A stretch of 64,000 nt of DNA from Ilyonectria destructans. Taxonomy: Eukaryota; Ascomycota; Sordariomycetes; Hypocreales; Nectriaceae. How positions within the stretch are numbered: position 1 is the first letter of the stretch; every line of letters starts with the position of its first letter. Where the stretch lies: the NCBI GenBank assembly GCA_020740775.1, contig JAHEWK010000012.1:2294001-2358000 (forward strand), given 5' to 3'. The position numbers and the translations under genes are program-made. Positions 1-12,157 of the stretch are shown in pieces. Below the pieces are notes generated by a model. That model was not told the origin of the DNA. It did no database searches and saw only the letters and a program-made list of their open reading frames with translations.

Positions 1-320
1 AATTAGAATATAAGAGGGCTTATAGAGCTTTTATATCTATTATAATTTTACCTTTTTTAAGATCTAGCTTTTTTAGTAAATTTAGCTTTTTTAGTAGATT
101 TAGCTTTTTTAAGATATAGCTATTTCTATAGCTTATTAAGGTATTAGAAAAGATAATCAGTTAGACTAGAAACCTTAATCTATTTAAGTAACTATTAATC
201 TTTAAATAGACTGGATATATAGTCTGTATTATTAATACTATTGTTGGTATTTTCTTTTTACTGTTAAGCTTCTAGTCCCCCTCTGGGTATGTGTGTACTA
301 GGGCACCCTGACCTCTTGAT
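1..320 (-). repeat. AT-rich copy of a dispersed repeat, cut by the window edge
   Basis: Read as reverse complement, this stretch aligns almost end to end with 55737-56056. Shared blocks include the one around TGCCCTAGTACACA, the GGGGGACTAGAAGCTTAA block and the AGATATAAAAGCTCT block. Differences are largely C-to-T or G-to-A, with this copy the more AT-rich, as expected for repeat-induced point mutation. Similarity stops near base 320. The other copy encodes a Lys/Leu/Asp-rich repeat peptide; here that stretch is degraded. The element class is not recognised. Confidence 0.8.
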
Positions 321-1636
321 AATCTATCGTTAAGCCAGACTAGCGCCCAACCGGATTTCGAAAACCCTCCGCGGAGGATTTAAGAGACCTGTCATCGGCC
401 ACCTGGTACTAGAGAAGCTGAACCCAGTCGCGCGATCTTGAAGGTTGATCGGGGTGATAGGAGACGGGATGTTTCAATTAAACGGACCACAGTCAGCACC
501 ACAGGGCAATCTTATCAGTTAATCCTCCGCTGCACGCCCTGCGGAGCCTTTGATGCTGAGGGATTGAGCCAGCTCCCTCTTTCCGCTACGGGAGGTTTTA
601 TTCTGCCTTCGCAATCGCAAAAGGAAGTGTGACCAAGACGAGACCAACGCGGATGGGCTCTACTTTGTACCTCAGTGATCTAGTTGAAGTCCGCTCTTGA
701 GCTTGAAAGCAGGCCCGTATGGCCAGAAATAATGACAGATACTTCGGGGATTAGCCTTGATTCAGAGGTGAACGGTTCATGTGCACCTGCGCGAGCGGCG
801 TGCTTTGCATGCTCGATGACCGGAACGTGGCCCTGTGCTTTTCTCGGGCTATTGGACTCGTTCTTTTTCTCAGGCAATCCGACCGCGGATTGGCCCACCC
901 GCGCCTTGAGTTGAGGGTTCAGGATTACCACCTCGAGGGTGCACCGCCTGCGCGGCCACCATCGTCCCATACGCTCCCATTGTTCATCAACTCCCCCTCG
1001 TCCCAGACTGGACTGTTTCTATTGGCATGGAAGCTGTCAGGTTTACATCGCCGCATATTCGTTACTCCAAACAGGACCGTTTGAATTCACTTGATACAGT
1101 CAGGTTTGAATCGCTTTGCGCGTCGTCAAGCAGGCAGGTCGACCATGGAAGACTACGCAGAGCTGAACGAAGAGTCGGCACGGGACCGGTCCGTAAATAT
1201 CCGCGTATAAGCAGATTCTTGATCCTTGTGACTGGGGCTAGACGGATCCGGTCCGGAGGCCGAGCACGGTAGCGGTTAGTGACCGCCTTATTAATTTCTT
1301 GCCAGCTTCCTTAACAAGGGTCTAAAATGGTTGGCCCCGTAGTTGGCGAGAATCATCCTTCACTCGGCACTGATCTTGCCCCCTCAGTGTTTATTGTTCC
1401 TGCCTCAATCCTTGGGCTTTATCTCTGGTGTGGGAGCCGGTTTTTTTCCCTCTTCAATCTCATACGCCTATTGTCGGACCGGTATCAGCATTACCCGGGT
1501 GCATCAATTTGACATACCCTCCAAGCGACTGAAAAGAGTGCCATTCCTTTACACGTCGTGGCTAAAACAACCTACCACTAAGGGACATCCTCCAAACGAA
1601 GCTACATTTGACTATCTCGACTCAGAGTACGACACG
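321..1636. other. Intergenic region, no supported gene
   Basis: I see no convincing coding frame here. Two CGGTCCG elements lie at 1187-1193 and 1249-1255, upstream of the enoyl-CoA hydratase. An open frame extends upstream of that gene to about 1343, but it contains no ATG before 1637 and its residues do not look like the family. Confidence 0.5.
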
Positions 1637-2431
1637 ATGGAGCTGCCTACATATACCAATATACTTGTGCAGCTCATGCAAAGCAATCACATCGCCTTGG
1701 TGAAGCTTAATAGGCCACAATCGGGGAACTCGTTGCAACCACAACTCCTATCCGAGTTGGTTTCTGCCTTGAAATGGGTCAACAATCACCCAGAAGTTCG
1801 CATCATCATTCTCTCGGGCGAAGGACGGTTCTTTTGCACGGGCATGGATTTAGTGCATAGCGATGGCATGTCCTTTGCGAAGAGCTCCGACTTCCACGAG
1901 CTGAATAGGACCCTCATCTTGTCGGAAAAGGTTCTGATCGCCGCAGTCAATGGTCCTGCTGTTGGATATGGCGTCAGCACTCTTGCATTACACGATTTGG
2001 TCTATTCCGTACCCGACGCTTATCTGTTCACGCCTTTTGTCAAATGGGGCATGGCGGCAGAAGGAGCATCAAGTTTCTCGTTTCCCTTACTCATGGGCCA
2101 TCAGAGGGCTGCCGCTCTCTTTCTCGCCGGAGAACGAATCACGGCACATGAAGCACGGAATCTCGGGCTGATCAATAAGATTTTCCCCAAGGATACCTTC
2201 TTTCAAAACGTGATGGAGGTCGCTGAGGGTCTGTCACGGTCGCCTCCAGGATCACTCAAAGCGACTAAAAGATTGATGAAGGAACCGGTATTGCAACATT
2301 TACTTGATGCCAATGACCGCGAATGCGATATCATTCATGCTGACAGGTATGGTTTTGGAGAGTACAAGGAAGCTGTCAAGAAGTTTGAATTCGAACAGGA
2401 ACAGAAGGCTAGGTCAAGAAGTAAAATCTAG
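1637..2431 (+). CDS. Peroxisomal-type enoyl-CoA hydratase/isomerase (crotonase fold)
   Basis: Single-exon gene of 264 aa. The start is the first ATG of the open frame; the codons before it lack a Met. The crotonase core is clear: the oxyanion-hole segment FCTGMDL near residue 65, then AVNGPAVGYG near residue 100, and a typical C-terminal helix region with SPPGSLKATKRLM. It resembles fungal peroxisomal Delta3-Delta2-enoyl-CoA isomerase and hydratase proteins. The last three residues, SKI, fit a type-1 peroxisomal targeting signal. Catalysis would be hydration or double-bond shift on an acyl-CoA. Given the CoA ligase at 9524 and the feruloyl-esterase-type gene at 16526, a cinnamoyl- or feruloyl-CoA substrate is plausible but inferred. 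An ordinary fatty-acid role is the alternative. Confidence 0.85.
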   Translation: MELPTYTNILVQLMQSNHIALVKLNRPQSGNSLQPQLLSELVSALKWVNNHPEVRIIILSGEGRFFCTGMDLVHSDGMSFAKSSDFHELNRTLILSEKVLIAAVNGPAVGYGVSTLALHDLVYSVPDAYLFTPFVKWGMAAEGASSFSFPLLMGHQRAAALFLAGERITAHEARNLGLINKIFPKDTFFQNVMEVAEGLSRSPPGSLKATKRLMKEPVLQHLLDANDRECDIIHADRYGFGEYKEAVKKFEFEQEQKARSRSKI

Positions 2432-2797
2432 CCAATTAGTTTCCGTAGAGACGCATAATCTGACATTGCATCTAATATCCTATAACACGCGTTGTTATTT
2501 AACACAATGCCGATATAGGAACGTCTCTCCTGTGAGGCAAAGATATTCGGGTGGCTACATCCAGTGACCACTGGTGTTGCGTGTTGAAGGTTGTTGTCAG
2601 TCACCGATAGCGAGAAGCTGTGTTCCATTTACCCGAATTCGTCATGTTGTCCGTATGTGAGACCCTTTTCCGCCTCTGTCTCGGCTGGGATCATGTTTGA
2701 ACCTCACCCAGGCACTTACTCGGGCCTGCTTCGTAGCCATGGAGCAATGCAGGCTGGTTCACGCAAAGGTGCCGGCTTAATGGTGGATCACAACAGC

Positions 2798-2814
2798 CGG
2801 TCCGAACCGGTCCG
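2798..2814. promoter_or_regulatory. Tandem pair of CGGTCCG elements upstream of the regulator
   Basis: Two CGGTCCG copies at 2798-2804 and 2808-2814, spaced exactly 10 bp, about 170 bp before the start codon of the Zn2Cys6 regulator. CGG-N-CCG is an inverted pair of the triplet bound by zinc-cluster proteins, so autoregulation is conceivable. Function is inferred. Confidence 0.45.
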
Positions 2815-2981
2815 AGTCCGAGCATTCCGGAGCATGTTCTTTGCACTACGAACTGTGCTCGTAATGCCCACTTCCCTGCATATTTAACCATGTTTACTAC
2901 TTAGAGTCACCACCAAGATATTTCATCCCGCAACGGATAAGCAATGCACTACCCATCATCAGCCCAAACGGTTTCCTAGTC

Positions 2982-5795
2982 ATGGACCAAATTCTAGGGG
3001 AACCCCACCACAAGGCCCCTCGGAAACGAGCAGCAGTGGCATGTTTGGCTTGCCGTACTCGTAAGGTTCGCTGCGATGTGGCTCTAAGGGGCTCTCCATG
3101 CACACACTGCTTTTTGGACAGCGTCTCGTGTGGTGTGAAGTCGAGGGCAAAAAGACAGATGTACGTTCTCAGATCACAGATTGTCAACAGTGCCAGACTA
3201 ATTGTGTATGTGTGTGCAGCAATAAGTCAGCTAGGACGCAGGTCATTACTCTGCCCAGAAACGGGGACCCTCCTCTGCAGAGCCTTAGCTCCCTCACCGA
3301 TATGTCAGCTTCGCCACAAGTGAATGCGGCTGGAAGTAGTGCTGCGATTGATATTGCAACCGCAGAGAAGGCGCTCGCCGCGGAGTCCTTGAGCAGTATT
3401 GCATCAGCAGGCGAAGACCAGGATTCAGTAAGTATTATTGATCATCCCGCACATGAGGCCGCTGACACTCTGTTCTCGGTATGCAAGTCCCAAGGACAAG
3501 AAGGAAAGAATGCGACGTCAAGCACAATCAGCTCTCCGCCATCGTCCAAGAATGCCATATTTCACACTCCAACCATGAGTGCGAAAACCACGTCTGCAGG
3601 CGTACACTATACCCATTATCGCTTTCTTGAACTCGGCAATCTTTCAAAACTCTCACTCAAAGACATAGAGCACCTCGAGTCGCAATTTTGCCTATGCGTC
3701 CCAACACGTGGGGTTCTAGACTCATTCATGCAGCAATACTTTCGCTATGTACATCCATTTCTGCCTATCATCCATGAGGGTGATTTTTGGGAGCTGTACG
3801 CCGGACCCAGTAATAGTGATTCGGCCAATCCGAACGACATAACCTTATCTCTATTACTGCTTCAAGCTATGTTGTTTGTTTCAAGTAATGTGCGTGAACA
3901 CATGGTAGTTATTGCAAGTCACTGACGAGGTATAGTTGGTTTCACTGGCGACACTCGAGTCTTTTGGGTTCAGTTCCGTTCGTGCCGCTAGGAGAGACCT
4001 ATACACCAGAGCTAAGGTACTTCGATGATACGTTGCAACAAAACAGGGCGTACCGTTACTTATAAAATGTTAGCTTCTTTATGATTTAGGTGCGGAAGTG
4101 TCCTCATACCAAATCAGCCAAGCAGCGCTTCTCCTATCATACTGGTGCCCTCCTGCAGATGCGATGGGTTGTAGGCCAAACTATGCTTGGCTTACCATTG
4201 CCATACAACGCGCAAAGGATGAGAGAGCGCATGAGTATAGCGAACCGAAGGAGTGTCAGCATATGACCCTAGCTGAGGCCAAACGGCAGAATTCGATCAA
4301 AAGGCTCTGGTGGTGCTGCATTGTTCGGGATCGGATCCTCTCCCTGGGTCTTCGGCGGAATATCTACATTACCCATTCAGATTTTGACTTCACGTCAAAA
4401 TCTCCTTTAAGTTACGCTGATTTGGTGGACGAGGTTCCAAAGTCTCGTGTCTATGATACGAAGAGCAAAAGTAGCTTGATGAGGCTCATGGATAGGGTTG
4501 TCCAATTATGTATTACACTAACAGATCTGCTCAGTGCCAAAGCTCGCCTCGAACAGATCAACAGTTTACCAGAGCACTCATTTTCCCAAGATTTGCAAAG
4601 CACAACCAAATGGGAGGCAAAACTCAGCGCCTGGAATGATGAAACAGGGCAGCAATTCCCCTTGACTGACTTGTGCGCGTCGGGAGGTCAACATGGGCAT
4701 ATTCCGCGCCATGTGATTCTATTCGGCAATACCTTGTATATGTACTACTTGTATGTGTAACACTTCCCCTCTTTGGCATGGACACTGATTCTCAACTTGA
4801 CCCTAGCTCTGCCGTTATGTGTCTCCGCCACTACCAAATACTCTGCACTGAGATAGCTGTTCCGTTGGGGTTTGCATACTTGTACCTCAAAACATCATAT
4901 ACGGCTCAGCGCTTTCATGAGCTCCAAGAAGCTACATCTAGTTTTACAGATTGTATAATCAGCTTGATGGAACTACAACTAACTCGCTGGCTCCCCATCA
5001 GCAGGTATGGCGGAGATGATTATCCATGATTTTGAGACGCTAACCATATTTTCAAGTGCTGCCTTCACGGCCCTGCCACTCATCCTCCAGACTATTAAAT
5101 GCCATATGTACGATTATGACGCCAATGAATTTTCCGACACGTATCGGGAAGGAAGTATCAAGAGAGCTCGGCTTGATGCCCTTCTAGACGCCATGCAAAT
5201 CTTCACTGTCCAATATGACGAAGCGGAGTGGATTAGTGCGATTACTCGACAGGCAATCCAACATGCACGAGGGTTGCATGATGGAATCAAGTACGCCAAA
5301 GGCGAATGCGTCAAGACTTTATCAACATCACCGACCATCTACTTACAATCAGCCGTGGCCGTGGACTGGAGCCTGAGTAGAGGTATGTATACCTTTCACG
5401 TAAAGCTTTTAGCAAATTTGAGGGAGTGGTTCCACGAAGATGCCGAGTCGTCACGAAGCCAGAGCGACTTCAACACAAACAAAACTAGTCCCGATTGTAC
5501 AAACTTTATGGAAAGGAATGATGAAGTTTACCTACAAGCTCAGTTCGCCGATAGCGCTTCTTTCAGCGCCAGCTATGACGCCTCCCATGTCGAAGGAGGC
5601 GAGAACGGGAACCCAGGCAGCATCGAGGCAGAGAGTTTGTTTGATGTGATGGATCTGTTGGAAGAGCCTCTGGATAAGGGCGATGCCGTCCACACCATCC
5701 AACCACTTGGAACTGTTTCTGCGTCAATTCTGGAAATGCCCAATATATCAATAACGGACTTTGTGATGTGGGAGGCAGAAATGGATAGTATATAG
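2982..5795 (+). CDS. Zn2Cys6 transcription factor with fungal-specific (MHR) domain
   Basis: Six exons read from splice signals: 2982-3160, 3220-3889, 3936-4016, 4074-4750, 4807-5004 and 5057-5795, giving 847 aa in one frame. The N-terminus holds a zinc cluster starting CLACRTRKVRC (C-X2-C-X6-C-X8-C-X2-C-X6-C, about residues 22-51). The fungal transcription factor middle homology region follows, with YFRYVHPFLPIIHEGDFW, then QISQAALLLSYW and KRLWWCCIVRDRILSLGLRR. This subclass is common next to catabolic genes such as lactone, amine and aromatic utilisation genes. It should act in the nucleus as a pathway regulator. A CGGTCCG pair sits just upstream. The 46-nt second intron is short but restores the frame exactly. 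Exon edges are predicted, not confirmed. Confidence 0.85.
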
Positions 5796-6776
5796 CCTCA
5801 GAAAACAAATGGGCCCAGCGGTCCATCAACGATAACTCGACCTCATACCCAATAAACGGCCTTGAAAGGCCCTGGTGACTCCAACAGAACTATCGCACGC
5901 CAGTGATTGAAGATATCGCAACTTGGTTGGGGTTTGGGAGATGTTGATGTTGAAGGTTCGATTTCTTCCTAAACAGGAAGCTGGTCTTGGCTACATAGAA
6001 AGCTGGGATCATGCTCTTACGTTATCATGAATGTAGATAATGTTTGCTTCACGACTGTGACCCTATACTATGGGCAAGGTGACCCAACTTCTCATCGTAG
6101 TTGGTCCCTAATGGACTCTTGCAGCAGCGGTGTCTTATTAAGGAGTCATCGGCAAGAGAAGGTCATTGACTAGTTGGGAAATGAACAACCCAAGGGTACC
6201 AAACGAAAGTTTCTAGTAATGGATCGTTCATATCTGTATTGGATCGTTGATATTCGTGGAGAGTGAGGGTTTGCGTCTTAGAACAGGATTAATTGCATCA
6301 ATTAGTCTTGCTGAGGGACTCACGCTCTAACAATTTGCATATAGTCGGAGGGGTTAGTGCCAATATAGAGGTGACTTGTTCCGTACGTATAGTTCAGAAG
6401 CCAGGTTGTGATAGAGCATGTCAGTCTAGAAATAACCACAAACAAAGCATGACCCCTCAGCCAATGCAGCGGTTTTGACTCGTCAACTCTACAGCTGATT
6501 ATGGCATCTCAGAGACTGCTGACAAGTACTATTGATGAAGTCTTGAAAGTGTTATAATGTCTAGAGCAACGACTCTGAATCACGATCCCATGTAGTTACC
6601 TTACAGTAATCCCATGGGACGAACGAGCCCCATCTGACCAAACCTATCGTTCTCCCTCTGCGCAAATCGACAACTTAATCGACTGAAAATGAGTAGGTCC
6701 ATTGTAACAGATAAACCTCCCATCTCGCCCAATCCTCCCATTCCTTGTACAGGCATTGTAAGCCGTATTTCGCGCA
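5796..6776. other. Intergenic region between convergent genes
   Basis: Holds the 3' sides of the Zn2Cys6 gene (+) and the MFS gene (-). I see no further gene, repeat or RNA here. Short open frames lack recognisable sequence or splice support. Confidence 0.5.
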
Positions 6777-8440
6777 TCATATCGTGTAGCGAAAGAATGT
6801 CGCATTGTCGCCCATTTCCTTCTCCAGGTTCCGCTGCTCATCTGTATACTGGTCCGGTGGCGCAAACTCTCGGTCTCGACGAGCATTTTCCCGGCGTAAG
6901 TACAAGGTCATAATTGCACACAGAGTGAAGGCCAGTGTGTACAGGCCAACCAGCGTACCTATGCCAGGGTAGTACTTGGGACTATCCTTCTTCAGGAACA
7001 AATATGAGGAGATTAGGCCGCTGATATTACCAAAACCGACATGCATGGCAATGCCTACGCCGCGCTTGAGGGCACCGCCGATGTTGTTGCTGTTCCAAGC
7101 AACACCTTGAGGTACGCTAGGATAGATGCCCGCAGCGGCAAGGAAGCACCCAGCGTACTTGACTGCTGAGTTTTGCGTCGCCAACAGCATAGTAAAGCCG
7201 ATCATCCTAATTTCAACGTCAGTATATCGTGGGAAAGAAACCCCCGGGCTTAGTCACTAACGCAGTAAAGAGGAAACCGAGCATGAATATTCCTCGCTGC
7301 CTCAGCTTATCGGCATACCATCCAGCAGTGACACACAAGATGCACGCGAGAAGGAACGGCGGAACACTCATAAGCTGGGCGGTAGCATTAGTATACCCGA
7401 GGTCGCGGATAATGGTTGGCAGGAATAGGGAATATGAGTAAACGCCAGTATACACGCAGACTGTGACAACGACATGCACCCAGATTTTCCAGTCTGTAAG
7501 CGCGTGGATAACATATTTAAGGTCGAAGTCGTTAGAAAGGGAAGATCGGTCGTGCTCGAGACGAGTGAGGACTACGGAGCGTTCCTGCTCAGATAAGAAC
7601 TTGGCCTTTTCTGGATAGTCGTGCATAGCCTTGACTGCAATGAGAGCTGCGGATTGGTAGGGCATCAGCATGTTTCACTTGGGTGATTCTAGAGGACTCT
7701 TACCCATCACAACGGTCAGGATCCCTTCAATAATAAAAAGCCATCGCCAACCAGCCAAACCGGCGATATTACGCATCTCAAGAACGCCACGAGCAAGGAG
7801 ACCCCCAAAAGCACCAGCCAGGGTCGCTGCGGAGAAGAAAATCGCCAAGCGGAGACCACACTCATGTCGACGATACCACATAGTTATACTGATGCGTGTG
7901 GTTAGCAGGCAAGATAGGACCTTCGCCTCAAGGGGGAAAAATTGCATACTAGTAGGCGATTCCGGGGAAGAGGCCTCCTTCCGAAAGACCGAGGACAGCG
8001 CGCGTAGCAAGAAGGCCCTCGTAGTTGCGAACGATACCCATCAAAGTACAGCAGACGCCCCAAACAAGCATGATGAAGGGAATCCATAGCCAAGGAGGAA
8101 ATCGCCTCATGGCGATGTTAGAAGGGATTTCGGCCATGACGTAGAAGGGGAAGAAGATGGCCAGGGCATTGTTATACATGAGGCCTGACATGCCAAGATC
8201 CGCCTCAAAGGTGTCAAGTCGGGCATTGCCAATGTTAGTTCGGTCCAAGAAGGAGAGGAGGTAGAGTGCCGTGAGCAACGGGAGTAGCTTCAGGTCGATT
8301 TTGCGAATAAGCCTCTTTACTGCGACTTCGTCAAGCCCAGCGCTCTCGGAAACGGTCGCATCGCTAGCCATGGGAGTCTGAGCTCCATATTCGGCAAGCC
8401 TCACGCTCGCCTTCTCAGTACCAGTCAAGGCTTCATCCAT
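6777..8440 (-). CDS. MFS transporter, allantoate/nicotinate permease (anion:cation symporter) type
   Basis: Exons on the minus strand: 8440-7950, 7888-7704, 7646-7262 and 7206-6777; introns of 61, 57 and 55 nt; 496 aa. The N-terminal part has the motif LLTALYLLSFLDRTNIGNAR, the first membrane helix of the ACS/Dal5 family. Then comes VLGLSEGGLFPGI, the family signature after helix 4, and later WRWLFIIEGILTVVM. The C-terminal exon contains NNIGGALKRGVGIAM and a charged cytoplasmic tail. About 12 membrane helices are expected. Members import carboxylates such as nicotinate, allantoate, pantothenate and other organic acids at the plasma membrane. Divergent from the acyl-CoA ligase across a 1.08-kb promoter with CGGACCG sites, it could import the ligase's acid substrate (inferred). 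Confidence 0.88.
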
Positions 8441-9523
8441 CGTCAGTAACGGCGGCGCAAGGAGCGAGAAGAGTCGGAACTGTCGTGAAAGGTTGACGTC
8501 GACAAGTAGTTATGTGCAATGTAATTAGATTGTGAATACCTGTCTGCAGCGAATCCGGGCCATTTTGTAAATCTCCATCCGGAAGGCTGCCCAAGCCGGC
8601 TGAGCGAGCTCACCGGACCGAGGCCGAGATATCAGGTTCAGCTGGGGGATGGGAGGTGCAAAGCATCATGGGACACCACTCTGAACACATCCGACCCCCC
8701 CTTCAAACCAAGAGCAGATGGTTCCCTGTGAGCCAGTGGTTGCGGGGAGCGGCGTGTGCATTTCAGGATAGCTAATTGTCTATTCGCAACTAATTTCGAT
8801 CCCTTATTCCCATGGCTAATTACCACCGGACCGTGTCAGGTCCGGCGAAGGTGGTTCGATGGCTAGCAAGCTGGATGGGTAAAAGCGGGGGCCCGACCAA
8901 ACAACTTGCCGTATTATAGCCGAAGCTTCCATTGGCTTGAGCTGGTTTGAGTCAGCAGCCGGATCACCGGCCTCTTTATCCTCTCCTCTGTACTATGTAG
9001 CTATGCAAGAGCTTGGCATTCATAAATCCAAGTGACCCTTCATCTTATCTCGTGGAGTCTCTCCAGATTCATGGTGCTTTGATGGAGGTCAAGAGTTTTC
9101 TAAATCAAGCTTTGGCAATCACTGTATAACTGGTTTAGCTCTATAAAAAAAAGATCCTCCGTACTGTTCTAGCAGGTCAGAAACAGAGAATCTAGGTAGC
9201 TGGGGCTGCTGTGGAGAGCGGGAGGTCAGATGACCCGTATTTCTAACCCGTAGGGCCTCGGTCTCCCCCTGGAGGCGACGGGCCCGCGGTAGTTGCGTCG
9301 TGATACAACCGGCCGCAACATGATGAGGCTTCAGGGTGTGGATCTGTAGGGATCTTCCGGACCGTACCCGCCTCCCGAACCAAGTCACTAAGATAGGCGC
9401 AAGGCGCTTAAATCCTGTTCAATTATCTTCTCATGGAATCCAGCATCGCAAGATAACCTTCAACTTTACTTTTTAGCCGTCATCCTTAACCCGTGTTCCT
9501 TTTATGCATTGTTTTGCATCACC
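8441..9523. promoter_or_regulatory. Divergent promoter region of MFS transporter and acyl-CoA ligase
   Basis: This stretch has no gene. It carries CGGACCG at 8614-8620, 8827-8833 and 9358-9364. The middle copy is part of a perfect 7-bp inverted repeat, CCGGACC at 8826-8832 and GGTCCGG at 8839-8845, with a 6-bp spacer. This is the architecture expected of a zinc-cluster dimer site. Co-regulation of the two flanking genes is inferred. Confidence 0.5.
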
Positions 9524-11701
9524 ATGGCATCAACTTGTTCCACAAGCCTGGGTTTCCCGGAGCTCGCCCGTTGTTTAGAAAGCCATGATCCCTTCAACTT
9601 TGCTGTCGACGTCGTGGATAAACAAGCAAACGCCCCCGGAACATTACGCGCGATGCTGTGGACCGACAACGCAGACTCGCATGTGCGGGACCTGAGCTAC
9701 GAGTATTTTTCCAAGAGATCGCACCTCTCAGCAGGTCTCCTGAACGACTTGGGAATTCAATGCGGTGATAGGATGATCATAATGCTATCACGAGTGCCTG
9801 CGTGGTAAGAATCCCCTACTTCCTCAAGGGTTCGATTTGAACCCAACCTTTTGTCCGCATTGACTGCCTCCCCGTCATTCCACCTTAATAAGACATGGCG
9901 AAACTGATGAACTGATGAAAAGGTGGGAGATTGCAACGGGCGCTCTTCGAGCCGGAATCATATTATCCCCATGCAGTACACTTGCTACTCCAAAGGATAT
10001 CAAGTTCCGCGCCTTGGCTGCTAAAGCCAGCATCCTTGTCGGCGATCACGCGGCTATCAAGGCCTTCCTTGGAGTTCGAACGGAATGCCCCCAAGTCAAG
10101 GCCATTATACAAGCTGTCGGAGAGCCAATTCCCGGTATCCAACAGTATGAGGACTTAATGGGTGTACTGCCAGAGAATAAAAAATACTCAGGTCCCGTGA
10201 CTCTCGCCTCCGATCCAGCCTTTATTCTATTCACGTCTGGAACCACCGGTCCACCGAAAATGGTAGTCCATAACCATTCGTATCCATTATGTGAGTTTGC
10301 ATCCGGCCTTGAATGGACGAGAGGCCACTGAGCACGACGAAGCAACAAGCACCCATTAACCAAAGACACGCTTAGCACACAGAACCACCGGAGAGGACTG
10401 GCTCCTCTTAGAGGCAGGCAAGCTTTACTGGAACTTGGCTGAATTGGGTAAGCAGACTCCATGGGCCAACTTGTTCAATATTCCTGTGTTAGACACTGAC
10501 ACATGTGGCTAGGCTGGGCAAAATCGGCATGGCAAGTATTCATTTCAGAAGAGGGAGAAGCCCTTTTACTATACTAACTGTCGCATAGGGGTTGGTTCGC
10601 AGCCTGGAACACTGGTGCTGCCTTGTACGTGCGAAAACTCCAAGGTGCTTTTTCCGCTCGCGAGATCGTATGTACGCTGCAGCTGTACCCTATCACTACT
10701 TTCTGCGCCGGCTCTACAGCCTACCGTCAAATGGTTCTCCAAGACGCCCTCGAAGAGATTTCCAAAGCACCGTTATCTTGTCTTGAGCATTGTGTAGCGG
10801 CTGGAGAGGCTCTTGAGAAAGCCGTCATCGAGGCATGGAGGGACGCAACTGGAATTGAGATCAAGGATGGTACGTTTTGCGGGAACGCAGCACTTCCACT
10901 CCCAACATATATCAAGCTCTCTCTAATCTTCGTCCCATAATAAGGTTATGGGCAGACCGAAACCACCATCCTGTGCGGAAACTTCAAAGGAAACGTTGTA
11001 AAACGTGGGTCAATGGGAACAGCAGCCCGTGGGATACCGCTCTCTGTCGTCAATGAGAATGGGGAAGAGTGCAACCCGGGAGAGGAAGGCAGCATTGCCG
11101 TGAAAGTACGAGAGAATATGATGGGCATCACTGAAGGCTACCTACAGCCGGATGGCTCTAAACGCCTCGATCTCCTGAAAGGAAAGCCCGGAACTAATGG
11201 GTCGGCATGCCCCCAGTGGTATCTGACTGGGGATAGGGGCTATCGCGATATAGACGGATACTTTTGGTACCTCGGCCGAGGAGATGATGTGATTAACTCA
11301 TCTGGATACCGGATCGGTACGTGCTTCCAGAGATGAGCATGGAATTCTCCGATATTCTGCTGACACGTTAACCTACATTAGGGCCTACTGAGGTTGAATC
11401 TGTTCTACTGGCACATTCAGCAGTGAAGAATGCTGTCGTCGTTGCATCTCCGAGCGCTGAACGTGGCGATGTAGTCAAAGCTTTCGTGGTCTTGGCCGAT
11501 CACGCGAAGAAGCAAGATCCAGCTCAGTTAATCAAGCTGCTTCAAGCCCATTGCAAGAAAGAATCGGCACCATACAAATATCCTAGACGAGTGGAGTTTG
11601 TAGACGAAGCGTTCTTTCCGAAGACAACAAGTGGAAAGATCCAGAGGGCCATATTGCGCAAGATGGAGGAAAAGCGCTGTTCAGCCCAGGCGAAACTATA
11701 G
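9524..11701 (+). CDS. AMP-dependent acyl/aryl-CoA ligase (medium-chain acyl-CoA synthetase-like)
   Basis: Seven exons: 9524-9804, 9923-10290, 10376-10447, 10513-10531, 10589-10869, 10945-11316 and 11382-11701; 570 aa. The start ATG lies in a strong ACCATGG context. ANL-superfamily motifs appear in order: [13 protein letters not shown] (phosphate-binding loop), YGQTET (A5), [10 protein letters not shown] (A7) and [15 protein letters not shown] near the C-terminus with the catalytic Lys. The protein ends AKL, a canonical PTS1, so it probably works in peroxisomes. It resembles ACSM-type enzymes that activate medium-chain or aromatic carboxylic acids. Exon 4 is only 19 nt and its intron uses a GC-AG boundary (donor GCAAGT at 10532). 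The ferulate/cinnamate substrate is inferred from neighbours; no carrier-protein or condensation domain follows, so this is not an NRPS. Confidence 0.87.
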
Positions 11702-12157
11702 ACCTCATTTCTCTACACCGCGAGTTTAATCCTTTGAACAGCGGCGCAAGTAACGCCGAGGAATGTTCAGCGAGTATATGAAAATATGCAGATTCTGTCT
11801 ATTCCCTGTAGAATTTCTGTCTCATTCAACGTGTTAATCAGTACGCTTCGTGTTGCACTTCGCCGTGGGTTAGATACTCTATGGTCAATCATATGACCGT
11901 GGAAAGTCAGAGGACCGGACTGAAAGAATTAACTTATTATACCAGAACTGCAAGATAGAGATAGGGTGATAAAAGTGTCTCAGGAGGCCTAAGGCTCTAT
12001 GTATGAGCTACATTGTAAGGAAGGCGGGAAACGTCGAAGACAGAGTTACGTATGATCGTGTATTTAGTTGACATTGACAACGAGGCACCTTTCTTGTGCC
12101 ATTTCCGTCTGTCCCAAGATGGCCAAACAGGTGGGTTTCTTGAAGCTTACCCAACCC
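11702..12157. other. Intergenic region between convergent genes
   Basis: Between the ligase (+) and the second Zn2Cys6 regulator (-). I see no supported feature in it. Confidence 0.5.

Noticed and set aside
9524..11701. NRPS-like or specialised-metabolite core enzyme
   Set aside because: Adenylation motifs are present, but there is no carrier, condensation or reductase domain, and the protein ends with a PTS1.
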